From assembly GCA_008921705.1 (NCBI GenBank), contig VFFE01007767.1, forward strand, positions 2,726,258 through 2,790,257: a stretch of DNA of 64,000 nucleotides, in the 5' to 3' direction. Shown piece after piece: positions 1 to 15,300 of the stretch. Origin of the DNA: Burhinus oedicnemus (taxonomy: Eukaryota; Chordata; Aves; Charadriiformes; Burhinidae). The translations under genes and the position numbers were made by a program. Under the pieces are notes generated by a model. That model made no database searches. It saw only the letters and a list, made by a program, of their open reading frames with translations, and was not told the origin of the DNA. Position 1 is the stretch's first letter. Each line of letters begins with the position of its first letter.

Positions 1-3000
1 CAAGCCAGCTGAGGGGATGGAGGTGTCTGAAAGACAGGGCATGGGGGCATAAAGGCAGAGTATGCAAAAGCCCTGTGAGGAAGCAAGTAGGATTCAGACA
101 CAAAAGGATTTGTGTAGCATTTGCTACACTGCAGGAATCCGCTGAAAGGGTGTTTGAGGGAGAGTGAGCCTCTATGTGTCTGTCTACTACTGCCCACATG
201 TTTGGAGTTAAAAGAGTTTCCTCCAGAGCAGAGAACTAAGCCAAGTGCTATCTGATGCTTTCAGCTGAAGGGCTCAGATGCTCGGGCTGATAACTCCTGT
301 CCTGCATACATAAAGTCCTTCCTTCCTCTCAACGTGGGACATACCTTGCAGGAAACAGAAAGTGACCTGAGACCAACATGTAAGAAATGAGTTTCTAGAA
401 ATGATGCTATATACTTTGTGTGATCAGTAAGTACCTCACAGCTCTGGAGAATAATACAGCTACAAAAGGAAGTGGTAAATATATAGAGAAAATTATATGC
501 CCCTGGTGACCATAAGACCTAAATGGTCATAGCCACTTTTTACTTAAGTGTGCTTAAGAAAAATGTGCTTTCAGAGACTTTATATAAATATGTTATTATT
601 TATGAACTGTGGCATCAGCTGTGCTGTGCATGCTGGATCTCCAGACCTGCTTGCATAGGCTGTGACAGTATCAGTTAACGTGAATACAGCCAGGCTGTGT
701 TAGTGACTGAGTGAAGGACATCTGGATCCTGCAGAGAGGCAGCAGGTACCATTCTTCCTTCCTTCCCAGTCTGTCTGATGTGGCATCTCAGAATGGCTTA
801 GGGACATTATATTATTGTCTCTGTAGTTTTATAAAACAATAAGAAGTATCATGGCACTCTCCACACACCTGGAGGAGCACAGGAAAGCCCAGGATAACTC
901 TGGCTTTGCCTGTCTGTGATTTCCTACCACATATACATTTGGCATAAGAAAGGATCATTAGGCTCAACTTCCCATTTTCTCTTTGCATAATTATGCCCTA
1001 TTGTAGTGAAATGCCCCCTGCAATTTCAGCTGGCCACGATAATCCTCTGTGATCTTGGTGCGAACTGTAAGATGTGGGGTGCATTACTAATCAGCTGCCA
1101 GGAATTATACTAGCAAACTCTATTTCAGATGTGTCTAAAGCGATTTCTCTTGCACATATGTGCATTGTAATTTGTTATTACCCTCGCCTCACCTGGAACA
1201 TCTAGACTGTTAAAGTACTTCACATAGGTCTATTGAACTATGGGCTCATTTAGTACTTCACTTAAAAAAATGTTGCAGGTGGCTAGAAGTACTTTCTTGA
1301 AATACAAGACACATGCTAGCATACAATCATTACAGTTTCCCAGCCTGTTTCGCATCATTTGCCAGGTGTTAGCTGTAACCTGTCCCTAATGGAGAGCATT
1401 TTACTGGAGCAGTTTACTGCGTAGACCTTCACAGTTAAGTCCCTTGGGATACTCTTCTCAAATGTTTGTGCAGTGGGCAATCTGATAGAGCAGATCAGAG
1501 CATTTGCAGTTCTGCTTTATTTTATTACTGATTGGAATTTCAAGTTGAGTCTTAATAGGGGAAAATGAATCACTGAACAATTATGTACACTGTCCCAGAT
1601 ATGAACCACAAAACTCCAGGTAGCCAAGCAATGTCCAAAACTACCTAGTGACTGTTCTGGTTTTGAAGGACAACCTGCATATAAATCAGAAAACATCTTT
1701 GTTTGTATATGCAGATATAATTTGGAAAACTGCATCTCTTACTTACAGGAGAATTATTATTTTATTTGTAAGCAGTAGTTAAAAGGAAGTTTTGATGAGC
1801 TTACAAAGTTGCTTAGAGCCATAGACTTTTGATTCCAGGATGGGGGTTGAGCAGACTGAAGCAACGGTTTAGCTGGGCACTTAGAGAAAGGGCAGAGCTA
1901 ACAGACCCCCTGGACTTCTTCCTTCTGTATCCTAACACTTCAGCAAGTAATTACAAGCTAAGTATGACAGGAATAAAGAGACATATTGGTCCCTTAAGTG
2001 TGATCTTTCATCCTTATGCCAAATTATGATACCTTTCCATATAGCGTCTCTTCATTAATTACTTTCTGCAAGACTTGCAAGACAAGGTCCATTGGAATTT
2101 AATCCCAGAGTGGAGGAATTACAGTCTGGTGACAGAGATGCTGTGTGTGCTGTATGCAGACTTCTTACTGATGTAGTTAGCTTGATTCTTCAAGCCTGGA
2201 AACCGGAATAAGTGCTTTAAGAGTGTGTTAACAACTCACATTTATCTTGGTTCATAGAAATGCAGCCAGGACTAATACAGAAAACCCCTCTCTTTTAAGG
2301 AAGACAGACATTTACAGAAGGTTTAGAATAGTTCAGTGGATATTTAATGTAGGCAGAGACAGAAGTGAGATAAAAGCTATTGTGGTTCCTCTTGGATACA
2401 AAGACACGTTAGCAGTGGTCAGACCTTTGACAACATATTAGTTCATTGTTGAATAGCTGATACTTGGCTTTTCTACCCTTTGGTATCCTAGAGAGCCTTG
2501 GCTTGCTCAAAGCACTCTGTGGTACTCTGTTGCTCCAGAATATTTCTCCTTAGGGTCCACTACGTATGATTTTTCCTGAACAGAAGGTACTGCTTTGGTT
2601 CATGCCATCCAGTTATAAACCACCTCCTAGCCACCTGCAGTATTGCAGTATACATACACACACATGCATTTAAATGCAAAGTTTGGTTTTAAAAGCCCTG
2701 TATTATTATGCTTGGGATGCTAAAATAAATAATATTTGGAATCCTGCCTGCAGAGACAGCATAATGTACACACAAGTGCTCGTAAACCCCCAAGTTTTGT
2801 TTGCTAGCTAGTTAGCTGGAGGAATGTGGGAATGAAGACCATAGGCAGATGGTTTTGTCCTTGATAGGTGAGAGACTTCTGTATTTTTATTGAATGTCCA
2901 TTAGCAGCCTGGTGACTTGTTGACTTGTGACTCATCAACACAGGTCATCAAAATTTTAAAAATTTGGGAAAAAGTCATTTGTCTGAAAATCAGTTATTGA

Positions 3001-5388
3001 ATTGTCCAAGAATCCAACAGCACAGAGTAAAGGGGGGACACTGTGCACATTAAGTACTGTAAAGGGGAGGACTCTGAGCATATTAGGTACTAACACTGGG
3101 TCTCAAGTTCAATTTTAAATGCTTGCTTTTATTCGCAAAACAGAAAGACCAAAGAGCTTGTTCTGCCACAGAGAGCCTGCTACTCCAGTGGCGATTTCAC
3201 TGTCGTAGGTGAGCTTGCACGACTCCTGTTAGGATACAAGCATTGCCAGATAGGATCAAGCAGCTGTTTGCTGTTTCTCCTGCAGGCCCAGCTCTCTCTC
3301 CTGTTTGTAGCTTTGGTGCAGCTCTCCATATTCTCTCTACAGCCCAATTTTCTTTCCCATTTGCAGCGGGATGTCTCTTAGGCAGTATTGTAGCAGTCCG
3401 TGCTGTCTTAGTTTCCTGACATATCATGGCTTTTTTTAACTACTTGAAGGTCTATTGTCTCTCACCCAGAAAGCATGTGAAAGTCTGACCTTTTGCCTGT
3501 GACTTTGTGGCCAAGATTTCATTTTAAAATTGCCACGTGCATTTCTGACATTGCTCAATATATGGAGCTCTGGGATCTGTAGGTCTGCCTTGGCTTTACC
3601 CCTTTGGTCTCGACCTTGTGCAGTCCTGTATGACTGCACATAGACAGGCTTAGATACATGCTGTCAGCTGATGTAGCAAAGGAAATTGTAGTCACAGGAG
3701 CCATGGCTGTTAAGTGGTGTTCATTGATCTAGAAAGCCATGCTGAGCGAGCACACTGTGGTTCAAGATCCATCAGGGCACTGCTGGTCTGTGCTGTGCGA
3801 CTGTCCAGAACTATGTGCTTAGCTAGTCTCATTTCAGGAGAAGTTTCTGTAATTCAAACAGAAGTGTAGGTATGCTTGGACAATTCTTATACACTTTGCC
3901 TCCTGTATTTCCTCTGCATTTCATTCACGGATCTCTCCATCTCCAGCAGTTACATTTCTTACCTGGTGACACCCACACCATGAATGTTCCAGACTCTTCT
4001 TCTGGGCCAGGTCCCTGGCTGCAATCCTGCACTGCTTTTGGGAGTCCCAAATGCAACATTTTTCACCTAGAATATCACAATTTCCATTCATTTCATTTTG
4101 GTATTTTTAAGTGGGTAAGTTGCTGCTTCCTTTTAGTCCAGTGCTGACTAGAGCTCTCCACGGGACATTGAAGATGGTTATGGCCATGGCGTCTGTCATG
4201 GCAGGGGCTGAGCTTCAGCCAAGTGCATCCTCCCATGCTTTGCTGTTTCTTGACTTACGTGGCTCACTTCACACTCAATACAGAGTGCCAAAACTGGGGC
4301 AACAGGATAAATTGAGAGGTTAGTCTCACATGCAAGTTTAGGCCCAAGGCTAATGCAACAAAATAGATCTGAGAAGATTACAAAGTCCTCTTCCCACTTC
4401 TGCAGTTTGAAAGAAATGACTGTAGCAGCTCATACTGACAGAGCGCAGCTCCAAGGCAGAAGTGAGAAAATGAAGTTTCTTACCTGGTTGTGCTTAAAAT
4501 CTAGACCTTCCACAGGACATAGATTAAAGGGGAAGAAAATAAATTACTGAACTTTAAGACTGAGTGACAGATGAAGCACGTAGCTGCAGCCTCTAGCTAG
4601 CTGCAATTCTCTGTATTTTCTGTACACATGAAATGAACTTCAGCTTTTATAAGGGAAGTTAGTAAGACAAACCCAACTAATGCAGCTAACCTGCAGACAG
4701 GGTATTGAATCCATGTGCATGACCAGACTTTTTTTATAGTGAAAAAACTCACTGTGGGCCATCAGTTTAGCTCCAGCAAGACAGGAGGCAGTTCACGGAT
4801 AGCTTTATGTAGCTAAAATCTAGAAATACCATTTTGGGCCTGTCAAGCCAAGAAGGTACTCTATGACTACAGAAGCTGCCCTGCTCTTGGCTCTAGTATA
4901 GGAGAACACGGCAGGATTATGGTAAACCACAAAACTCCCAGAGTCCTGAGGTTTTACCTTGCCAGAAGGAGAAAGATTAAAGTCTAGCAAAAAGAACTGC
5001 ATGATGGATGCTGCTTGAATTGCCGGCTAGAAGACAAATTGGGGGAGTCAAACAAACAGTTCAGCATAAATCACAAGAAAAATATATTTTACAGGTTTCA
5101 AAACTATAGTAAAAGAACTGGATGTCAGCAAGCTGACAGATGAACTGTAATTTTGAAACTATTTTTTGGGGAAAGTTGGCAAGTGTTTCTAGTTCCTTCA
5201 ATGGGGCCAGCCTGGACTTTTGGGGGTTTGTGTGTTAAAATTTTTAAACAGAAATAAAATTCATGCAGCTGTAGCAGTGACACGAAATGGATGATTGCTA
5301 GCTTGAGTGCCTGAAGAGCTTCTTCAAGTGTGGTTGGCCAGCTCTTCCTTTCTGCACTGTCTCTGCTTTCATTCCCTCAAGAAATGCC
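1..5388. other. Intergenic AT-rich DNA, no gene recognised
   Basis: About 5.4 kb of mostly unique-looking AT-rich sequence. Open frames here are at most about 90 codons, show no recognisable domain and have no convincing splice context, so I call none of them. A short run of CA dinucleotides occurs near 2655. I see no CR1 3' end, no LTR pair and no RNA gene. In human and other vertebrates the neighbour upstream of MYO3A is GPR158 at a large distance (established synteny), so an empty stretch here is expected. Confidence 0.6.
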
Positions 5389-6320
5389 TCAATTTTGCTG
5401 TCTGGGATCCTCAGCATTTTGAAAGACCTCCAAGGCACCCACAGGCTGCATGAGGCAGGTTCTCAAACACTGAGGAGCCACTCTGAGCCTCGCTTCCATT
5501 GGCATCGTTCTCAGTTCAGACAGCAGGACAGAAATCTTCAGACTCACTTCATGACTCAACACCACGCCAGCATCAAAGCAGACCACCAAGGCACCCACTG
5601 ATTTCCACAGGGGTGACTTTTATTTCAGTGCACCATGGGAGGTGTTTTCTTAGCTGCTGTTTTTTGTAGTGCCTTTTTGATTGGCTTTGAATTAGGCTAA
5701 AGCAGTAAGTACTTATTTATATATTTAGCAAATGCTGTTGCATCAGCACTATATTTGACATTTAAATGTATGCAGCAAAATTAGCTGAGTTGGTTAACTC
5801 CCCATTTTAAATGAGAAGTGCTGCCAGTATGTCAATCAGGCAAGGCTTCGTGTCCACTGGGAGGCCACCCATGGCTTCAGGAAGGCTGCCCTGACAGAGT
5901 GATCCAGACAGGGCCCTTGAAGGGCATTCCCAAGTCCTGCTCTCTAGTTAGTAGGGCTGCCTCTGGGATGTCTTACGTGCGCTCCCACTGCACTGGTAGG
6001 GAGAAACCTGAGGAGCAGCTGGTCCTTGCAGTGCCCTCAGCCAGTCTGGCCCCTCTGGGAGCCTGTTCAACCCCATGTTCCTTCCGTAAAGAGCAAGGCA
6101 TTGCCAGGGACACTCTGGGCAAGACATCCTGCTCCCCTTCACTGGGCAGATATGCCCAGGAGAGGATGGCCTTCTGAAGCTGTCTGGTGCCACTGCACAT
6201 GCGGCATCTCAGACAGGTTTGTGTTGGCTCACGTCATGCACCAGACACATTCTCAACATATGGTCATTTCCTCATGAATATGCAAGTGGCGTAATAAACC
6301 TTTCGCCTCTTAAGGTCAGA
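5389..6320. other. Locally GC-richer intergenic patch, function unknown
   Basis: Base composition rises compared with both flanks, especially at 5818-6240, and a 119-codon open frame runs at 5818-6177 on the + strand with overlapping open frames on the other strand. The translation matches no family I recognise and is probably open because of composition. A 13-base direct repeat (CCAAGGCACCCAC) occurs at 5428-5440 and 5587-5599. An AATAAA motif occurs near 6293, after the patch. It could be a decayed LTR, a regulatory element or chance; nothing decides between these. Confidence 0.35.
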
Positions 6321-9300
6321 TATGAAACATTTAAACATCCATGACCCAAAATCTCATCTATCCTTGTAGCATGTTCAGATGTCTCCCAACATATGCTTTT
6401 ATGGTCTTTTTCCTGGTTTAGATACCTATGTGTACTGTACTAACCAGGTAAGAGATTTAAATCTTTCTCACAGTTGTCCCCATGATGTTCCCTTTTAGTG
6501 TTACAATTTTTAAAGCAGTGGAGCAAGAAATTTGAAAGACATACTGGTAGGACTGGCTCCCAGATAACAGTGAACGTGCAGGGTTTCATTGTAACATTGA
6601 AGCACTCTTGCTTTATTGGGATGGAAGGAGTGCAGCTGTAAACAAATAGTATTTATTGGGAAGAAGCTATGAAATCACACTATAAAACCAGAAAAAAGCT
6701 GAAGAGCAACTTGTTGTGTACTACAAATAAGCATGCATATGTTTATGATAGGAATATCTGCTTATACTTTAAATAAAGAGTAAAAAAATGAATATAAAAT
6801 GTATTTGTTTTACCAAAGCAAATGTAATCAATTCTTTTTTTCCCCCTTGGGTTTTTTTTTGTTTGTTTTATTTTGTTTTTATATTGTCTTCTTTTCAGTT
6901 CTGCCCTTAAAATGTGAATTTCAGGCTAAATATTTATGTTACTCATTCCCAGGTTTTCTTAGAAGCTGGAATAATGCTGTTGCAATTTATCAATATGATA
7001 CAACAACAACAAAAAAATCTCAGCAGAGGTGGAAGAGTGGAGGGACACATTGCATAATTTTTGTACCTGTACTGATTTTAGACTGCATGGTACTAACAAG
7101 CCAAAAGTATTATTCTATTGGTGGTTGTTACGTGGTTCAGGTTTCTGTAGTTCCTCAAACATTGACAGTATTTTTATTCTGAACCTCAATGAATTTGTTC
7201 TCTCATCTGTACATGAGAGGTTAATTTGTCACATTCCCATTAGCAGTAATAGGAGCTACTTGCAAAAATCTCTTGACAGCTCTGAGCCAGGTCACTCAAT
7301 AGCAATGCAGGCCTAATTCTGCTCTGGAGGCAGCTGTACGCCGTCTACAGACCTGTGTGAAATGAATAAAAATGGTGTTATGGACTGTGTTGCATTCTTT
7401 GCAAGTCAGCTTCTTGAAGGACTGAGAGTGAAGCTGTCTTGGCGTTGAGGAGTGTTCTCTAAAATAATGAGCCTTTAATTTTGTCTTCCACATTTTTGTC
7501 TTCGTTATACTGGTTCTAAAGCAAAATAAAAACCCCAGAGATATGGAAAAATAGTAAATACAGAGAATAGTAAATAGTAAACATGGAGAAAATAGTAAAC
7601 AAAAATGTTCCATTACCACTTTAGTGAAACTTTCTCCTTTGAGGAATATTTCATGGAACATAAAAAGACAGCAAAATAAAAATCCCATCTCAGTGTTACG
7701 TATAACTGGACAAAGGTTTCTGCTGCCTATCTAACGTAACTTTCTTGTTTCTCTTCCTGAATAAGAAGCTGCTCAAGGTAAGTTGTAGAGGCAAAGTTGT
7801 ATACTATAATCACAGTCATTGATCATCCCAATTTACCTAGTTGGATTTAGAAACTGCAGAGCATATCATACATGAGACAAAAAGGTATTTTGAGATATCA
7901 AGAGAACAAAAGCACAGGCCCTGATCCTGCTAGCAGTCTGTGAGGTGCTGGCGAGGAAATCCAAAGCAACCGACCTTGATTGCAACAAACCTGAGTCTCT
8001 GACCCAGGGTGACAAACATGAAGGAGACTCAGGAGACTGACAGAAGCTGGAATTAATTTTTTGAGCAGCTCCAGCCGAATCTTAAGAAAGCTACTGCCGG
8101 CGAGGTTTGCCTAGAAGCCACATGAATCACATTGACTTCCCAGAAGCTGTTTGAAGGCTGGAGGTCGGACATAATTCTAACTTGTCACTGTGTCTTTAGC
8201 TGTAAGCACTTCAGTCTGTGTTGGGGGGCTTCACCACCAGATGCTTCTGCACCGAAGGTTTTTACAGGCTGCCACATCATCCACTTTGCAAACTAAACAG
8301 GTTTTATTTAGTTCTTAGATTTCTGTTGGATGAATTACACATCTCTCAGCTCAGAGGATACAGCTTCCTCTCTGTGGAAGAAAGCACAACTAATTCAACT
8401 AGAAAACAGACAATGTGTCTGCAGTTTGATTTGAAGCTTTCAGTCCTGAATTTCATGATAAAACTGAGATTGAGCATCAGCACATTGTGAAACAATCTTT
8501 ACAGACTGGGGATGTGCCCCTAAATTAGTGAAGACAGAGCTGCCTATTTTGAAAAGAGAGGAAAAGAGATAATGCATCTACTAAGAAGAGGCAGGACAGT
8601 GGTTTATTGTTCTAAGTGATCATAACTCTACTGGTTTCTTGATAAATCCGTCTTAGCATACCTACACAAGAAGACTACAAATCAGGAGATGCATAATCAT
8701 CAGAGCTCAGGTACAGGCCTTCCAAATGACAGGCTCAATAAATGTGGTATAAACTAGAACTAGTTAAAAAACCAGTTCTTTGAAGAATATTAACTCAGCA
8801 TTGACTCATTTTTAAATCCCCTTTTGCAGAAAAACGTTATCACTTTTAGAGCAGCCAGTACCTCAAAAAGCTTTCTGCCTCTAAGTAAAAAAAAAAAAAG
8901 ACCCTTTGTCTTTGTTAAACTGCACCTGGCATCAGAGCAAGCATTGTAAGATGGTACTGCCATCTTCATGAATAAGGAACATTTGATTTATTTATTAGTT
9001 TGAAAGTGAGAAGATTCTGGGAATTTGCTGTCAAGCCAAAAGACTTTCTATTGTATTACCTGTTCTTCCAATTTGTATTAATGAAGCTGCAGAGAGAAAG
9101 AAACTAACAACTGAGTTAGTCTTTTATAAGTTACTTCCACAGTTATTTCCTAAGTAAACACACAAAGTAATGGAGTCCTCTATATTCATATTCCCTCAGT
9201 AGTGGATTAGGATCCAAGTCACTTCAGGTTGTCACCTAGATCCTAGGACACAGTCCCATGTAAGAAGTACCTAGGAAATGGAAGTCTCTTGTCACGTGTG

Positions 9301-12300
9301 TGCCAGGAGAAAGTGACGGAAAGGTTATTTCCTACCTTGTTTTCTCATGGCTGCTCACTGTAAAGAAACAGAGGGGTAAGAAATGAGTCACTACTCATCC
9401 CATGTACCCTGTCGTTTATCATTTTGTCCATCAGGGATTACAGTTTAAAGGTAAGGTAGAACATTTATTTGAATAGTCCGTCAGAGATGCTCTTTATGCA
9501 AGGCCTGCATCAGTTAACGATACTTTGCCATTCTGAAATATGGTATTTTTCTATTATATCAGAAACTGTAGACCTCCTGCCGGCTGATGGAATACTTTTT
9601 ATTAGTCCCAAGGGCCTAGCTGTTCAATAAATTAAGAGCAGGAAATCCAAGACATGTTATCTCTTCTCTCTAACACTACCTGAATTAATTGGCAAATTGT
9701 TCTCTGTTGCATAACAGGTGCAAAACACATCATATCCCGCGCCTTGCTCCTTCTGAGACAGCCTTCTGAGGTGCCCCGTTGCTTTCTGGGCAGCGGGTCT
9801 TCTGTATCAGATTTCAAAATGGAAATCTTGCCTGCTGCCTGAGAGCATGGAAATCCCTACTGCCTACTGCCACACGTTTGGCAATGGGCTGGTGATGTGC
9901 CTGTAGACTGTGGCATAGTCAGAAATCCTAGAAATAAAGTACCAGAAAATGTGAAGTATTTCTCCTTACTGTGGTCATGTATCTACACAGGCCGTAAGGG
10001 AAATAACTGAATTTCATTTAAAAACATTGCTCGTCAAGGGTCAGTCCCTAGCCCATTCCAAAGCAACACAAGTTTTACTGTTACTTTGCATGAGAGCGAG
10101 GTTAGGAATGTAAATCTTAATAGGTGCATCTGATAATCAGAAACTCACATCTGTTCTGCAACTAGAAAATAGTGCCATACTGAACTCCCTCATACAAATG
10201 TAGTAATTAGCTGTTCGTTACTTGCATGTAGCGTTCTGAACATTAAGCCAGATAAGGTAGCCTTCACATAATGAATGTGGGAGCTCCTTCTCGAGGCGGA
10301 CTGGTACTGGTAGCAGAGAATCAGGGACACTGTCCTTTGAGCACCTACAAATGGAGCCGTCGGGAGGTTTGCATTGCATGGCAAGATAAGGGGATGAGAT
10401 TTGGAATCTTTTCTAAGCTGCAGTCTCTTTATTTAAAAAAAAAAAGTTTATATTTGCGGAAAGTTTGTAGGCAATTTTCTGCTTGTTACACACAGCTCCT
10501 TTCCTTGGATTCAAGCAGAACTGGAGGTAGAAATCCAACCTCAATTGTCAGCTGCAAGCAGGGCAGGCGGTGGGTGGCCCTGCTCTTTGCTGTGCTTCTG
10601 CGGGAGCACTAGCCTCCCCCCGCTGTTCTGATTTCTCTCTCCCTCTGCATCCTGTGGTGCCCGCTAAGTAAGGCAGTTGCCACAATCAAAGCTAGAACCT
10701 CAGGACACAAAACCATCTCCGGGAAAAAAACAACCTCTTCTGCACTAGACAGGCTGATTGAGGATGGCAGTGCACGCAGGATAGCAGCAGCAGCCCTGAC
10801 CTCCTCAAGGCTTAGCAAAACAATCAAAAATTGCATTGTTGCCTCAATGGTGTGTTAAAGCAATGATTAGCTAGTGTGTTTTAGCAAAAAAGGGAAAAAA
10901 GAGACAGTCTTGGCTTGTGCTGAGGATATTCTCCACAGGAGACTGTGGCAGGCAACAATAGGGTAGGAAAACACCCTAATCCTGAGGCCATGTGGCTGCA
11001 GCAGGAACAGTGAATTTCCATAGCTGGGAACCAAACCAGTCCAGCCTCCGGTCTCCAGCAGTGAGCAATTTCAGCTCCATCAAAGAAAGGTACAGAAAGC
11101 ACTGTAACAGGCAAAAGTGGGATAAGTGAACCCCATATAAAATGCCTCATCCTAATTCTTAATTAGGGACTGTCTTGACATCTGAAATGAGAATTCGTAT
11201 GGTCTTTCCAAATAGTGTGTTTGTGGGTTCACAATTGTTAAGGACAGGTGAGAGAGGTGGAAATAGCATTAGTTATTATAAATGATTATATATAGTACGT
11301 AGAGCTTAGATGAAGAGAACATTATTATAGTCGCAAAGTCAAGGACAGTCATTGGGATAGGCTGTGCTTAAGACTGCCCAGGAATGAGGCCAGATCATAT
11401 CTTGGGAAAAGCTGCTCTTCTCAGTGCCTAGCTTTGTAGCAGTGGGTTAAACACCCCGACCTCTACTTCCAGCAACACTTTTCCACCTCCATTCTCTTAT
11501 CCTCTGAGACACCATGCTCTGGTGTGAAAACTCGTTCAAAGTCCAGTTCACACAGGACTCTTTAAGGGAAAACCTGTCACCTACACGATGCTCATCATTT
11601 AGGGTGGATCAAAATTAAATTTCACTTTGCATGATCCATTCCCCAGTGACAGTTCAGCATTAGCAGCTGCAAAAGTTGCTGAGTTTGAGAAGCAAAGTTT
11701 ACACCACTCAACCTGTACATTAGAGCACCCTTATAAAGACCATTTTCATCTCCAGGACTGGAAACTTCCACATGGTTAGATGCATTATGGCTCCTCTGCA
11801 GGTTTGCTTAGCAATTCTTTTTAAAAATAAATTTTAAGAGGCAAACTAAAGATCTAATTCTGGCACTGAAGAGCAGCTAGACACAGTAACTGCTGGACCA
11901 TTACACTAATTGCAACTTAAATGTTTTAAAGAACAGCCAGATAAGTTTACCTCAGCTTTGCAAAGGTATATTACTTAACAAACACACACAGTACAGTCCT
12001 CTTTGCTATTTAGATAATGGAATGGAGAAAACAAGCTTTTTTGACTGTTGGCTTTGGGGTTTTGAATGTTGGCTTTTTTATTTAATTTAAATCTTGTTTA
12101 TTGAAACCTTCAGAGCTTACTCAATACTTTTCTTTAGTCTGGACTATTGCCATGTTGTTGTGACTTACAGATCATACTGAATCATGGCACATACCATCTG
12201 AGGCATAAGTTTGTATGAGCAACAGAAACTGTACTACCTGATGTAGAAATTATACATAAACTTACAAAATGCATTCTTTGACATCTATTTTCATTTTTTT

Positions 12301-15300
12301 ATAATGCCAACCATAACATAGCACAGCTAAGATGCATTTGAGAACTGGGACTCTAGTCAGAAAAACATGGGGAGGTTACTAAGTTCATCTTGTTTGCCTT
12401 ACGAGTATTTTTGACAGAATATATTATCAGGCATCTTCTTAAGCATGGACCCGTGCTAACTATAGCAGCTTATATGAAATACCAAAGTCAGTCATTCCAA
12501 ATAACTTATATTAGTCCTAAGTATCTATAAAATCAGTCTGCCACCATTAGACAAATTAGAAACTGGCTACTTGTAGGTCTCAAAATCTAATATGAAATGA
12601 AAAACCATCCTAAACCAGGTATTTTTCTAATGGAAGTCTGTATCAATTAGTCTTGGTCCTAAAGAACTTCTTCCTGTCAATAACTTGGAAGAAAAAAAAT
12701 ATTTTCGGATAAATTTTGCAGCTAATGGGAGAAATTGGAGGAGTTATAAATAAAGGAGAGTCATGGTCATGGACAGAGCAATTGGGGCCTTTTAGTACAC
12801 CAGCTGCCATAATCAATATGCAGTTAATACTTCCAGGAACACAGAATTCTTGATGTTTTAACAGCCTCTCATTGTTTTAAATTCTTTGCCTTGATTTGAT
12901 GGTGTTCTGAGATGGATAATTTACTGGTGCCTTTCATACTTCACTTCAGTGTTTAAATTACCCTTACTGTTTAAAAATCAGTGTTTTTATTTCAAAGAGT
13001 GCTCGCTGCCTGTAAAGTCCTAATGACTATTTGGCTCTAAAAAAACCATCACCACAGAAATGCTGGAAGTACTCTGCAGGAGCAGAGAAGAATTGCCTCC
13101 ATTCCTGCTAGCAGCCGAGACAACAAGGCTGTTCCGTCATTCAAGAGAATGAAGTGTTGGAAATGCTACACACGGTTAACTGGTAAAGCACTGGGACACA
13201 AGTACAGTAATAAAGACAGAGAAGAGACCAAAAATCAGGATGGCACATAGCTTCCCTCTTTCTTTCTTATTTTTCTTTTTTTTTTTAATCTGTAAGTTTT
13301 GCAAAATAAATAAGTTTTTTCAAATGTCTTTACAATCAACCAGAAAGGAGGAGGAGGAGCAGTCGGGAAGAGAGCAAACTTCAGAGCAGGAAACAGGAGC
13401 TGAGCATGTCTGTGTGCTGCTCGCATAACCGGGCATGGGCCCCTTCAAAATGTAATCCTGTTTGTGTCACTGTTTGCTCTACTCCCTAAATGGATTAAAA
13501 GAAAAAAGAAGAAGACAAATCCAAATCCTCCAAGGGCTATCTTTGGAACATCCTCAGAGATTAATGACAGACTCACGAATAGGAAACTGTTTATAAGACT
13601 CATTTGTGGTGTGCCTCTGGATTAGGAGGCTGAGGAATTCATAATAGTACTGGCAGAATAATGGAGAAAAACTGCAAAACAAACTTTTAAGGTTATTCTC
13701 AGATTATGTTGTCATTTTTCATTTGGCACTAGTGTGATACAAACAACCTGTCTCCTTTTTATTGTGCCTGAAAGAAAAAGAGAATTTTCTAGGGTTTGTT
13801 TATTTGTTATTTTGCAACTATTTGGGACTGGTGAAGTGTGGATTTGTGAACTGTGTGAAGTCTGGCAATGTGCTTGCTACCTCTGGCTCCAAGGGGAGGA
13901 AGATCTAGACTGACAGCAAACTCCTAGTGTGTCTGAAACTGTGTAAAATAGGAAAAAATGAGCAGAACAAAGAATGCTTGAGACATTCTGTGTATCCATT
14001 GAAAGCATTCTGCGTATTAGGTGATATTCCAAACCTGAAATTGCCCAAGAATAGTAATTTGAGCACTTCCATTCTCAAGTTTGCAAACCCCTTCAAAATC
14101 ATGGTATTAGCTTTAAAAAATATGGTCTTAAAAGAAGGCATAGCAAAATAAAACTCGTTAAATTCCTTAGGTTATCTTTGTTTTCCATCTTGTTCCTGAG
14201 TATTTAGATTACATTTTACAGATTTCTTTACATATTATGAAGATTAGAAGCTGAATTTTTCCAAATGGAGACCTCAATGTTCAGTTAATCTGCAGATTAA
14301 GGAGCTGGTGCCCTGTGACTCTTGCCGAGGCTACTGGAACTGATTTAGTCTTGAGAGAAGTTGGTCTTACGTAAACCATAATGTCTTTAGTGCTTGAAAT
14401 TTGACTTCGAAGAATTGTCATGGGTGTTTGTGGGAACCGTGAACATGGAGAATCTTCTGCACTAGCCAAGGCTGATTCAAAAAATCATGGCAGGTAGAAG
14501 AAAAGTGAGCAAGTGATTTGGAGACCTACTGGTCAGGTGGACCCCAGGTGTCACTTTCTGTACAGAAATGTACGTGCTCTGGCTACGAATCAAGACTGTT
14601 TCCCTCTCCTTTACACTCATACAAAATGCTATCTATCATGCCTGGCTGACACTTCTGTTTGTGTACTGTGACCCTTTTTGAGGCAAAAAAGAAGTCACAA
14701 TTCTTCAGTGCTGAGCCTTCTTTTATCACTTGATATGAAAAGACCTCTATTTGGCCCATTAATAAACATGGTTAAATGGCAGCACCTGGTATCCAATGAA
14801 CTCAGAGATTGGATGTTCGATGCTGTGCAGGTATATATTATGTAGGAGGCTCTACATTGAAGAGCTTCTGGGTTTTAGGCCTTAAGTATAAACAATCTTA
14901 TAGAAAGATTCTGCTGGGGGGGTGTTCAGGGTTTTTTTTTTAGTTAAAGGTCTTTTCAACTCTCCTGTAAGGATGTAACAGAATAGCACAGATAGTAACT
15001 AGATGTATGTACCAAACATCAGTTTAACTCCTTGAATTATATGTATACATTGATGCTGACTTATACTTCATTAGTTCAGTCTTGTTTATATAACAAAGTA
15101 TATTCATGTTTAGTAATATTAATGGTGACTTTTGTTTAATGGGTATTTTTCTTAATGCCAGGCTGCTGACGACCTAAACCTTCAGGGACTATGGAGAAAT
15201 ACAGCTGTAAAGAAATACACGGTTTACATATTATATATTTTTGTTCACTTGGATTGTGAATAACATAGGTCCTGCTACTCCGGGATATAACCTGTAGGAC

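Noticed and set aside
7296..7688. 130-codon minus-strand frame with hydrophobic stretches
   Set aside because: Phe/Leu-rich translation comes from A-rich DNA, includes the ATAGTAAA repeat, and has no family match.
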